Of a stretch of DNA of 64,000 nt, positions 33,420-43,879 are shown piece by piece (the first letter of the stretch is position 1; every line of letters starts with the position of its first letter). The DNA is from Apostichopus japonicus. Its lineage: Eukaryota; Echinodermata; Holothuroidea; Aspidochirotida; Stichopodidae. The notes below the pieces were generated by a model. That model worked only from the letters and a program-made list of their open reading frames with translations, searched no databases and was not told where the DNA came from. Both the position numbers and the translations under genes were made by a program. The stretch covers positions 20,119,001 through 20,183,000 of the forward strand of contig NC_092568.1 of the NCBI RefSeq assembly GCF_037975245.1, given 5' to 3'.

Positions 33420-36000
33420 CATAACGCTTCTCGTTGCCTTTCCTTCCATTTGGTGTGAAATACATATATAAGAGCTTCTCAAGAAAAAGCGCATTTCACA
33501 TAACGCTGTACATATGTATATACCTGCAGGCTCAGTTATGAGGCTTGCAACAACCGACAAGGACGGTAACCATGCAACAACTAAATGTGGTTTAGTTTTC
33601 TTTCCTTTCTTTCTTTTTTTCTTTAGCTACTTTTGATTTCCTAATTTACAGTTTAAACTTACCTGAATTGCATGATTCTGTATTTAAATATGTTGATTAT
33701 AATTTGATTGTTTCGAACTTCGACGTCATACTCCTAATCAGAAAACATCCCTATCGTTGCTCAGACCGATCTTCTGTAGGCGTGCAGAAAGAGTTTGGTG
33801 CATTGGCTCGCCTACGCCAGAATCAATTGTTGCACTATTTGTAGCACCACCGACTATCGTGAGGTCAAGAACACCACCAACTTCGGCATGTCATGGGAAG
33901 TTCGATCTACGCCCTGCTTTTTGCGGCGATATGGTGATAAAAAAAAAATAGCCACAGATGAACTGTTCAGGGGAGGCTATAGTAAATACTGACCAAAATT
34001 TAACGATCTGAATTAACGGTTATTGAATTCTATTTTAACCGCGTTTAGTTCATCGACTCACTCTATTCATTTTATTCCGTACAGTGTACTTGATGCATAT
34101 ATGCAGTATACGAACGACAATGTTAATGCCACGGATTAGTACATTCACCAGCAAGTGATGAGAAAAGAAGCAAAAAGCTGTGGTTTTCTATTTCCCAGAA
34201 TTATCGTTACCTAAGTTCAGATGAGATCGAAGGTTATAAAGTTGATTAGTAAACCTGTGGCACAGGTTTATGCCTGACATGAATATGTCTGGCATAAATA
34301 ACAGTCAAATCAGGGAACTTCCATTCGTTAATTGACTGAACTAATTAGCTGTCAAACGTTGATTCGGGGGCGCCACACACAAATGATGGTTTGGATTGAT
34401 TCCGAACAATTCGTATAGTAGGCATATGTACGTCAATTTTGATAAAAAAAAAATACGTAACATTGAACGAACTTGAAATGGCAAAACATACTTTTTTATT
34501 TTCAAATGAGCCATCGTTAAAATTGGTCGGTCACTTAAAATCTGTGACTTGTTCCTCCACCTGTGCAAAGCAGGCACCGGTCAACTTTTTGAATGCAGAA
34601 CATCGGTCGCACACTATTCGCTTTGATCGGCTGACGGTTATGTGGCATCATTTGCCCTGCTGACACACTCGGTAAGGTCAAGGTATGTCCCTCCTGGGGT
34701 ACCAAAGAGGCCAACGCTGGACAGCTGAGTATACATTCAACGTACCCTATGGCTTCACTAAATTAAAGATGTAGGCCAACGGTATATATCTTTCTATACT
34801 CAGAAAACGTGGTTGCCGTTATACTGGGCAAAACAACATCGTTGACAAAACAGTTATCTTGGTGACATAAGCCTAAGTTTTAATCAGATCTCTGATATGT
34901 AAGTAGACCAAGTCCAATTAGTTTTCAATTTACACCGATCCGAACAATTTCATGCTATTATATGAAGCTTATATTATTTAAGCCTTTATGGATAATAGAG
35001 CATCAAGATCTTATTTAACGACTGGTTTCTATAGCAACCTGCCGCCCAACTATTCACTCTCGAATGCATGGTAGTATAAAGGTTCCCTGACAAGAATTTC
35101 TCAGTCTTGCCCCGCCAAACGTAGTATCTACAAAAGTATCCAAGTGTCGTGAAGGGAAGAAAAACAAAAATCACCATGTTACATTATAGTGAATGGATAT
35201 GTGTGTTACGATAGTTCAACATTGTAAACTGAAACAAAGCGGGTTCCGAGTGAGTAAATTCAATTACAGACTATATTTTGTTACATGTGTGACATCGTGG
35301 TATGGTATGCAGGAGGTGCGATCGTAGTTTAGTTTGCCTTTCTTTATGTTCCATAAACGCAATGTCAGTATAACACACTGATCTGAACAGTATACTGGTA
35401 AAGCAACTAACACAGTGAACACCTTGAATGATTCACCGAACCATTTTCCATGGACTACGGTGGCCCATAAGAAACCCATGATGAAATACATACCTAAAGG
35501 GCGCCTTGATAGAACACAGATACAACAATAGTAAAGAATAAAGACATGGGCAATGGGTAAATGAAAGGTCATTCAGTAAATTGGCTCCAAATAGTATGCT
35601 TAACTTGCTCAAAGCTCTCAAAAGTAGGCTTCTAGTTTCCTTGAGGTCCAAATTAATAATAAAAAAATAGAGATCATATGGCAAGAGTAGTAAGTCGTCG
35701 GATTTTTGTGTTAACTTATCGCAATGTATTCTTTCTTGAACTTTGAAGATGAGCAAATGTGTGACCAATAATTTTTAATTCCTAAGTGCACATTTGCTAG
35801 GAATGACAATATTTTACATCATTTCGTTCTTCTCGTTTGTTTGTGGTAGGCGGTGGGGTGAGTGTATGGGATGTTACAGCATTTACAAGAGGCTAGCTCT
35901 TGAAATGTACTATTTGCTGTTGTAACTATTCTTGTTTATCTAGTTTTTCATTCGAATTCCTATAACGTCTTGAATTCATCATACTTTAGGACTCTGCAAT
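33416..36000. other. No gene seen
   Basis: AT-rich sequence with no supported exon. Two adjacent hairpins lie at 34252-34298. Open frames at 33757-33992, 34439-34663 and 35264-35768 show no motif I recognise. Confidence 0.35.
34252..34298. repeat. Two adjacent hairpins
   Basis: AACCTGTG-G-CACAGGTT (34252-34268) overlaps by two bases a second palindrome, TTTATGCCTGACAT / ATGTCTGGCATAAA (34267-34298). That second palindrome has 14-base arms with one mismatch and a four-base loop. Confidence 0.85.
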
Positions 36001-36049
36001 TTCTGTTGCCCACTGTAGCCCATGGAAACAATATAATAATGCGGACTGT

Positions 36050-36242
36050 GTGCACTGGATATATTATACACGGTGGACAACATTCGCTGCTGCACCGGCC
36101 ATGCACGTATTTACTTTAATTTCCACTTCCGCATTAACGTACAGTATAGTAGCAGCTATACTACACTGCAGCCTAACTGAGTTAGTCAGTAAGGCCTTTG
36201 TAAGGTTAGACACATTCTGTTATTGTTTTGAAGCAATCATTG
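36050..36242 (+). other. Possible 5' UTR exon of the C1orf198-like gene
   Basis: A strong donor, CATTG|GTAAGT, at 36242/36243 on the plus strand lies 2.6 kb upstream of the acceptor that opens the coding part of the C1orf198-like gene. A TATA-like ATATATTATACA lies at about 36058. The open frame in between has no family resemblance, so I treat the exon as untranslated. This rests on the donor and position only. Confidence 0.3.
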
Positions 36243-37121
36243 GTAAGTATCGTCGAAAGTAAGAAAGCAAATAGTTTATCGTGTAACTCCAAGGATGTAA
36301 ATATAACTCGAACATATGAATAGTAGAACCAGGCTAGGCGAAAATCGCAGTTATATGCAACGTTAGGATGTTAATTTAGGCTACAGTAAAACGTATACAA
36401 GCTTAGCTTTACATTTAGGCAAGGCCTTAGTAACAACTTGGAATTTGGAATTAAAGGATTACTTATACAGGAATGGGTGCATGGGGAGGGGGTGGGGATA
36501 TCTTGCACGATCATTATCTTCTTTTTCAATTTACTTCCGGCCTGAATCTTGTTTATTATCTGTCAATATCTTTGTTGAAAGCTTCATTGTTTTTGTTTTG
36601 CTTTATGGTCACTATCCCATTAACAGTATTCTGTTTTCTAGTGTCCTTCATATTATGCTATTTTCTACTGTACTGTGTTTTATGTTTTCTTCTGTAATAT
36701 AATGTATAATAAATAAAAACTAATAAAACTTAATATGGGTAATAAATTTGAATTGACATGGCTTGTATTTGTAACTTGCATGTTGTTGGGACCTCAGTAT
36801 TACTAGCCTGTATCAATTGTGCCATGCTTTTAGAAAAAATCATTAGGCCTACATGATTTTACCATAAAGACAGAAAGTAACCCAAACTTGAAGTGTGCTA
36901 GCAAGTCCCTCAATGATTATTTCACAAAAGTGCCGTCAAATGATGATATAAATTTGTCTTAATTTGGCCTCAAATAGCTGTTTTGTCATTACAGTAGCAT
37001 ACTTCAAAGGCCTATATCAATATAGCTTCCTATTTTACTTACTGTATTTGCAAAAAAAGAAAGGATAGTATTTAAAAAAAGTTAAGGTCATCCATATAAA
37101 TTTCAGACCATTCCATTCCTT

Positions 37122-37479
37122 TTAAAGCCACTGAAGACTCGCCCCAAACCGCGTGCCGCGCTCTGAAAAAGTTAACTTTCCATTGCTTGCAAATGACGTT
37201 TTCTTCTACAAAATGCAGGCATTAATGAAACGTGATACCTTGTTATTTTTTATCTAGACCTGAGATGGCCACGCTGCTATGTACACTGTGTTGTGGGTAT
37301 TAACCGTAGATGTATGTATTGACTGTACACTAGTGTCTAATTACCGACGGTAGCAAGGTGCAGCATGTATTTTCTGGGATTGATGGTGGTGTCTAACACT
37401 TCTGTTACACCTCATTCGAAACTAGGTCAGATTACCGGCATGAGACGTTTCTTTGTGCGCGAGTCTTCACACCCTTTAA
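37122..37479 (+). mobile_element. TTAA-flanked MITE, copy 1
   Basis: TTAA at 37122-37125 and 37476-37479 bounds inverted ends that share TGAAGACTCGC (left AGCCACTGAAGACTCGCCCC; right, reversed, AGGGTGTGAAGACTCGCGC). The whole interior matches the reverse complement of 51911-52275 at high identity, for example AAAGTTAACTTTCC, ACACTAGTGT and GGTCAGATTACCGGCAT. It is a non-autonomous element in an intron of the C1orf198-like gene. The TTAA target and TIRs fit a piggyBac-like helper. Confidence 0.85.
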
Positions 37480-38516
37480 GTAGACTGTCCCATAATCGGA
37501 ACTGGTCATCATTATGAAGATAATGCTATGGAAATTGCTCAAGTTTCTTTCCAATGTTTTTGTCAAAATATGTAAAAGTGCTAAAAGAGATATAAAAGGG
37601 GGGGAAAAACAAGGAAACAAAGTTAAGTGAAGGGTTGTTAGCACACTGTCATACTTTAGAATCTAATTCAATGGCTGACTATCCCAAGTGAGTTATGTAC
37701 ATTTTATGTCAAGAAAGTGAAGAACTTAGATCTTACAAAAGACCCATCTTTTTTGACCATTCAGGTTTGGAAAATTGATGGAAGGTGGCAGAATTTCCAT
37801 GTAGAGAATGTTAGCTATTATGCCATTTTGGAAGTTGAGGTACTAGTAATTTATCTGGTCTAGTGTGGCAAACTAATTGCTTATCAAAATGGTTGGATTG
37901 TTTATACACAGATACAAGGATGATGAAATCATATGCAGACCACATAACCTTGATACTCCTGCTACGACCTTACCTATATGATGTACAAAATATTTGCTAA
38001 AAATTGCTACCCAATATGTAATAAATTATTGAACAATAAGAAGTGATTTCTTGCAAGCTGTGCTTGGAGTACAGATGGTAATTATACAGTAGTTTGGAAG
38101 GGATAGTTAACTTCATAAATGTAAAATAAGAAACATAAAATTAAAAGTAAAAAGAAACAAAAAAAAAAGGAGGCTTTGGGAACAGTGCTTGAAGATGGAA
38201 GACATGAAGTCTGTCTGACAATCTCTGTGTACGACTTACAGTAGGCATGAGGACTGTTTACTGTTGATGTAAGACAAAGAGAAAAGATACACAAGAACAA
38301 AGAACCTTCTTTGCTCCTTTATTTTATGCAAGTTAGTATAAAAATAGTCAAAGCTATGTCACATGTACTGAAAGACAAAATATAACCTCCATGTTCGGTG
38401 GGCTCTTTTAGTACGATTTGATACAATTTCAGTTTTCTTCAACTTGCACACTAACAATGTGGCAATGCTTTTCTAATAGACATGTATATATTTTGGTAGT
38501 AATAATAATGATAATA

Positions 38517-38792
38517 ACATTGAGGATTTATAAAGCGCAGACATATCCACCGATAACGGTGCTCAAGGCGCATCACAATATTAACCTGGTCAATGATAAC
38601 CTGTCAAACATAGAGACAATCCCTCCACATGGCAGCAGCTAAACAGCACCCAGCTGACAGTTTTTATCTCCCAGATCCCCATATTATACACCTGGGTGAA
38701 GAGATGCAATGAAGATGAAGTGCCTTGCCCAAGGACACATCGCAATGATCTGAACCTGCAATCCTTAGATCACAAGTCCACTTGTTGTACAC
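38517..38792 (-). mobile_element. Deuterostome-type SINE
   Basis: Read on the minus strand, it has a tRNA-like head (GGTTGC-like GATTGCAGGTTCAGATCATT), then GTGTCCTTGGGCAAGGCACTTCATC, then TTCACCCAGGTGTA, and it ends in GCGCTTTATAAATCCTCA. This order of motifs is a common SINE layout in marine invertebrates and fish. The copy is diverged and ends about 45 bp before the acceptor of the first C1orf198-like coding exon. Confidence 0.6.
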
Positions 38793-38848
38793 AATTTTCA
38801 GACTGTTTTTCTTCTCTCTTTGTTCGTTAACAGTTTGAAACCGTCAGG

Positions 38849-39220
38849 ATGGAAGTTGTCCAGATAAATATGGAAGATGGGCCCAGCTCTGCTCAAAGAA
38901 ACCCAAACAGTCCGTCCATAGAAGAGTTGGCTGATGACTATTTCTCTTCGGTGAATTCGATAGCTCGAAAGTTTATCATCGAGAAGCAAGAAAAGAAGGA
39001 GAGTCTAAAGGAGGATTGGAATAATCTCAACCAAAATGAAAAGGACAAATTTATCAATGATTGGTTTATAGATGAAGGTATACGACTGAGATATGAAATA
39101 AGAATGCAAGGAATGAGGTCCGCTCCCACAAACGAAAGTGTCTTTGAGACCTACCCGAAACTGAAAGTTCCTTGTGGAGCCAAAACAGTGCAGTATCCAG
39201 AATCAGAACAAACAAATCAA
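38849..39220 (+). CDS. C1orf198-like: C1orf198-like (DUF4706) protein, coding exon 1
   Basis: The homologue of vertebrate C1orf198, a protein of poorly known function carrying DUF4706. This exon encodes residues 1-124. The acceptor TTCGTTAACAG|TTTGAAACC lies 15 bases before the ATG at 38849; the frame is open back to it, so a coding upstream exon is possible but not needed. The domain signature starts at DDYFSSVNSIARKFI, matching the YFSS-x3-ARK-I block of the human protein, then EDWNNLNQNEKDKFIND, and continues to the YPKLKVPCGAKTVQYP segment that corresponds to FPGL...GQKVVRFG. The exon ends at a strong donor CAA|GTAAGT in phase 0. The open frame past the donor is intron. Confidence 0.88.
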
Positions 39221-40072
39221 GTAAGTCAGAATGTCGTCCTTATGTTTAACTCTGAGTTTATTTTGGAAAAAAATCAATCGTTGCTTTTGACAGAACTTTT
39301 GATAATTTCATCACAAAATACACACAGCCATGAAAACTGGAAATTTGCTGTCTAATTGTATATTTATGGATTCATTCTGACCAATTTATTCACACCACCA
39401 CTGTCTTGATTGTTTGATATATCTGCTTAAAAATTCCTCATTCTTTACCACATACTGTAGCCAAAGTTTAGAAAAAGAAGCAGTCTGTTCATTTTGTTAA
39501 CTGTATAAAAGACTGCATTAGAGCACTGGAAAAAAATATATAAAAGATTAGGAGACATTTTTCAGTTATTTAATGATGTCAGAGAGATTGGAGATCGGAA
39601 GAAATCTGTACAGTACTTCCTCCTGATAATGTTTCTGTACTGTCAAGTTGTCAATATTGACCATCTCTTGTTCAGTGCCATGAAGAGATTAGTAATTCAA
39701 CTTCGTTCAATTCATTTTCAGTTTCAAATAAGTTTCTCGAATCTTTGAGTAGCAACCACACAAGATACGGTACAGTTGAAACAGAACGTTTATGAAGGGC
39801 ACTAGAAACCAGAAATACTGCTAATCAAAGTTAACAACCAAAGAGAAGAATTCTCAAAGCTTAAAACAATTTACAAAGATCTAATTAATTGGGAGGAGAG
39901 TTTTCCTTCCCTACATTTACCATGTCATTATACTGATTGCGTACAGTCGCTCAATGTTTAAGAGCCAAATGTTAAACAGGTTATGGCACTGTACAAACTG
40001 GAATCTGACAAAGTTTACAAAGATATATCCTGTTAGTATTAACTAAGTTTTTATTTACTTTTTTTCTTTCAG

Positions 40073-40123
40073 ATTATTACATGGCGAGATGAATTTTCAG
40101 CACCATTCTCTTGGGACACTAAG
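40073..40123 (+). CDS. C1orf198-like: C1orf198-like, coding exon 2
   Basis: A 51-base exon between TTTTTTTCTTTCAG and AAG|GTAAGA. It encodes IITWRDEFSAPFSWDTK, the most conserved part of DUF4706 (human has LTWQDEHSAPFSWETK). Both boundaries are phase 0 and join exactly to the flanking exons. The exon was recognised by this motif because it is too short to stand out otherwise. Confidence 0.92.
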
Positions 40124-41444
40124 GTAAGAGTTCTATTGTGTTGCAACGATGTATTTAAATGATATGAATTTCATTTTCAGTGAAGAAGAAATCATTGTAA
40201 TTACTGAAGTCTGTTTGCTCTTACTTTTTGGTTCCTTATTGAAGGCAATAGGAATGTTTATAATGGTGTGTTACAAAAGCTTGATGGACTGGTGAAGATC
40301 ATATTGAAAAATGTAAGAAATGTTGGTAATTTGAGAATTTTACAATTTTTGCTTTTTCAGGGTGGTATAAAATATGAAAATGTGTGTAGTTGTTAAAATA
40401 ATAGAAAATAATCAGCGTGTTTGCTGTCAAATGCTAGGAAGGTGTCTTCAGGCGATCCAATTGCAAGTTTAATTTACGGTGATGTTGATTAGGTTTGCTA
40501 AAATTGCAAGCAAATTGATGACCAGACTCTTGCAATTGCTTTCCCTTTAATAAGCACTGTATTCAGTAAAACTTCAGCGAAGCGATTGAAGAATTAAACC
40601 AGCTCATCGTTTTTTATCCTCTGAGATATACTAAAAATCCGAAGTTTAAATTGACATTGTGCGCAAGTTGCCACTTGCCAGTGCGTGTAAATTCTTTTAT
40701 ACCTAAACAATTTCTGCAACATTAAATTGACTTAGTCAAGTTACAAGGCAAGTATTGAAAAAATGTTTATAAACTTTTAGAATTTCCAAATTGTTTTCTG
40801 CTTGTGATTAATATTACAATGATGAAAACAAAAACTATCTGAGCAAGTAAAACATTAAATAAAGGGATGAAACAAACAATCACCCCTTATTAATGAATAT
40901 TACTTCAGCTTCGATCTTTGATGCTCCTGTTACATTACTGTACTGCACAAACACTGTATTTTTGCTTTCTATGGAACATAGCACATTGAGAGAAAATATT
41001 GTAGTGTAGTTATAATACCACAAATTATGTTTTTCTTTGTCTTACACCACTGTAGGCAAATCATGTCATGGTATGAAAGTGAGTTATGAGTAAGTCATGA
41101 ATCACATAATTTAAGAATATTTTGAAAGCGTCTCACTGGCCAGTTTGCATACCACATATAAAAAGAAACTAATGGTGTGTCTTGCACTTATCCATCCAGG
41201 GAAAAAAAAATTGTATTTTTTTTCCGTAGAAGATCGTGCTAGGAGCAAAACATCAGGCCCTCTAACTTTAACATATTTACCTGCAGTACACAGGATTTTT
41301 GCAGAGGATAAGCAGATTGCTAACATTTTTGTTTTTGTCCTCTCATAATTTATTAGTAGTATTAGTCTGTTGTAGCTTTATTCCTGCGTTGTCAATTTTT
41401 GCCAATGGTTTTATTCTTCTGAATCTCTTCTTTCTTTTCTCCAG

Positions 41445-41570
41445 TGCCAACAAAACCTAGGACTCTATGCAGAAGAACAATCCTCAACATTAGATTCCTC
41501 TGATAGTAACCTCAACTCTTCCCAAGTATCCACGGATCTCGATAGCTCGGAATTGTTTTCAAGGGTAAAG
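41445..41570 (+). CDS. C1orf198-like: C1orf198-like, coding exon 3
   Basis: A 126-base exon after TTCTTTCTTTTCTCCAG, encoding 42 residues beginning CQQNLGLYAEEQSS and continuing through a Ser/Asp-rich stretch to SELFSRVK, then AAG|GTATGT. It is phase 0 at both ends. The last 55 bases of this exon plus the donor are the first copy of a worn tandem array that continues into the intron up to about 42290. The Ser/Asp-rich stretch is likely disordered. Confidence 0.85.
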
Positions 41571-42290
41571 GTATGTGTTTGTTGCATCCACTTTTGAGTT
41601 CATTAATACGTCTCGTATATGTCAACTCACCACAATTTCCAAACTCTATCAAGCTGTGATATGACTGGACTCTTCCCAAGTTTTCACCAATCTCTATAGC
41701 TACAAATTGTTTCCAGAGTATGGTATGTGTTTGTTTGTTTAATCAATGGTTTATGAACACCTCCCATATCCGTCAACTCGACACAATTTCGTTACAAAAC
41801 CAAACTCTTCCCAAGTAATCCCAGATCTCAATATCTCTGAGCTATTGTCAAGGGTAAAGGTAGATTGTATAATCTAGGGCTCATTCAAATTGTACTTCTC
41901 ATACTGTATCACATCTCACTACACTTTCTAGTACCTTCATGCTGTGATATGAGAGAAACACGGGAATCGTATGAAAGCTGGACACTTCCCAAATTTCCAC
42001 CCATCTCGATAGCTACGAACTGTTTCGAAAGTAGTGTTGTGTAATTGTGTATCTAAACAAGGTGCTAACTACACCTCCAATTTGTGAACACACCTCATGC
42101 ATTTGGTTTTTTCAAACTGTGGATACCACATTCTCTAGCAGGTTGGATTCATCCTAAGTATTCACTGATTTTGATAGCTCTGAACTATTATCAAAAGTGA
42201 CAGTATTTAGTCAATTGTATGTTAAAGCAAGGCTTTGTTGACACCTGCCATATGTGATTGCACAGTCATGCTAGTTCTTTGGTCTAGATA
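41515..42290 (+). repeat. Tandem array derived from exon 3 end plus splice donor
   Basis: Five degenerate copies of a unit of about 144-169 bp begin at 41515, 41669, 41813, 41982 and about 42147. Each starts with a form of ACTCTTCCCAAGTATCCAC, followed by ATCTCGATAGCT..GAA.TGTTTTCAA and a donor-like or worn GGTA site, then a shared spacer (for example CTGTGATATGA, ATATGTCAACTC). Copy 1 is the functional exon end, copy 3 still reads AAGGGTAAAGGTAG, and the others have lost or altered the donor. Confidence 0.8.
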
Positions 42291-42309
42291 TATGAGGGAA
42301 GGTGTTGCT

Positions 42310-42425
42310 CATTACGTAATTGACCAGTGCTTTGGGTGAGTAAAAGTGCTGTTACATTGGAAGCAATGAAACCTGGCATCTCGGAGGTTGTAGGTTCAAG
42401 CCCTGGCTGGCTAAAAGCAAGGTGG
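42310..42425 (+). mobile_element. tRNA-like SINE fragment
   Basis: The stretch AAACCTGGCATCTCGGAGGTTGTAGGTTCAAGCCCTGGCTGG has the layout of the 3' half of a tRNA, with a B-box word GGTTCAAGCCC. The A-box half upstream is worn. No second copy was seen in this window. Confidence 0.4.
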
Positions 42426-42730
42426 GTTTTCATCTAGGTGGACCCCACAGTTTTGACCCACCCTCCGTTAAGTGTAACTTACAAACCATTTATTTGGTTT
42501 CTCCCATATATGGCTCCTTATGGTATTCAAAAAGTCTGCCTCTTGGGCCTACCATTTATTATGGAAGTATATGCTCAAACTGATTGAATACACTCAAGTG
42601 CAAATGGAGATGATTTGACCCTATTTGTATTATAGAGCTTAAAATGAATTCACATGCTGAGATGCTAATTGTGACCTCACACCTCGGTTTCTTACGCTCT
42701 GCTTTCTCTTCTTGTATTTTCTCGATGAAG

Positions 42731-43417
42731 GATAAAACGAACAGACTAAGCAGTGGAGATGTAAACATTCACGTCAATCCTACGTTCAACCTGGAGTCAA
42801 AGGTGACGGGGAATACTTCAAATTCTCAGGCGAGGAACAAACAAGAATCTCAGCCGGTGATGACTCAGCCGAAAGCTGCTCAGAAACCGACCAATCATCA
42901 GGTCAAGAAGCCTACGACAAACGGAGGGGCTACCGTACCCGTTCATAAACCTGCTCAACCGCCCCCCGTCGCCCCAGGACAGGTGATGGCGAGAACGAAT
43001 CTAAACTCCAGCCGTAATTCGCAGTCATCGATCAGCAGCAGATCTAGTTATTCGTCTACATCCTCGTCCCGTCCGTTACAGCCACCTCCCTCCAAACCCG
43101 TCGCCATGGCAAAGCCCTCGCAGCCGCCTCCGACGGCACCTGCGCAGCGACCGGCCGACAACCCTCCTCCGCCTCCCTCGGCTGGAAAGACCCAAAGTCT
43201 CCAACGAGGTCTACCAAAGAATGAGACACCACGGTCGGCCCAGTCTTCCCAGCCATCGGTGAGGAAACCTGCAGACAAAGGCAACGAACGGAAGGTCTCT
43301 TCGGAGGGTCCCAACGTGAAGGATTCCAAACTCGATCTGAATAAACCAACGGCTAGAGACAGCACAGAAGAGGGCGACAAACCCACCGATAAGAATGCAT
43401 CCGAGAGTGACGAGAAG
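42731..43417 (+). CDS. C1orf198-like: C1orf198-like, coding exon 4 (proline/serine-rich)
   Basis: The acceptor is CTTGTATTTTCTCGATGAAG|GATAAA, and phase 0 follows directly from exon 3. The 229 residues run DKTNRLSSGDVN, then long low-complexity segments rich in Pro, Ser, Gln and Lys, with PPP motifs (QPPPVAP, LQPPPSKP, NPPPPPSA) that could bind SH3 or WW domains. They end in charged sequence SESDEK before the donor AAG|GTACGT. The corresponding part of the human protein is also poorly conserved and disordered. Local GC content is clearly higher than in the surrounding introns, a useful sign of real coding sequence. The Met codon at 42644 in the same frame is upstream of the acceptor and is not a start. 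Confidence 0.85.
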
Positions 43418-43831
43418 GTACGTGTCACCGTTACGGGAAACGATAATGTCCTTAAGATCTTACACTGTGTACCACCTGTCATACATTTATGGGGAGAGGA
43501 AGGTTATCTGATAGAGAATATAGCTAACAGTCTCTCAGTTTGAACATTATCTTTCAGGTTTTGAGAGAAGTTGTAAAAAATTCAAATATGTCAAACAAAG
43601 CTGCACTGGAAATTATCTGAAGTTTATCCCAAACAAGTAAAAACTGTCTATTTGACGAAACTCCTCTGATTCACATTATTTTCCGAAAATAAAATTGCTG
43701 ATGGTACTGACAGAAATCTATTGATCGCTAGGGAATTGTTATGATTCGCGAAAATGTACGCAAGAATTGTCATCTGATATCCTCATATCTTTGGTCTAAA
43801 TCTTTTCTTCTTCTTCTTTTTGGTTTTACAG

Positions 43832-43879
43832 GTGGACACTCATAGCAGTGCAGCCTTTGACTTCCTTCTACAGTGGTAA
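43832..43879 (+). CDS. C1orf198-like: C1orf198-like, terminal coding exon
   Basis: After TTTTGGTTTTACAG the exon reads VDTHSSAAFDFLLQW and stops with TAA at 43877-43879. The human protein ends in the same way (FDFLDNW), so this short conserved C-terminal tail identifies the last exon and confirms the family. The full protein is 427 residues (124+17+42+229+15) with every intron in phase 0. Confidence 0.92.
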   Translation: MDTHSSAAFDFLLQW

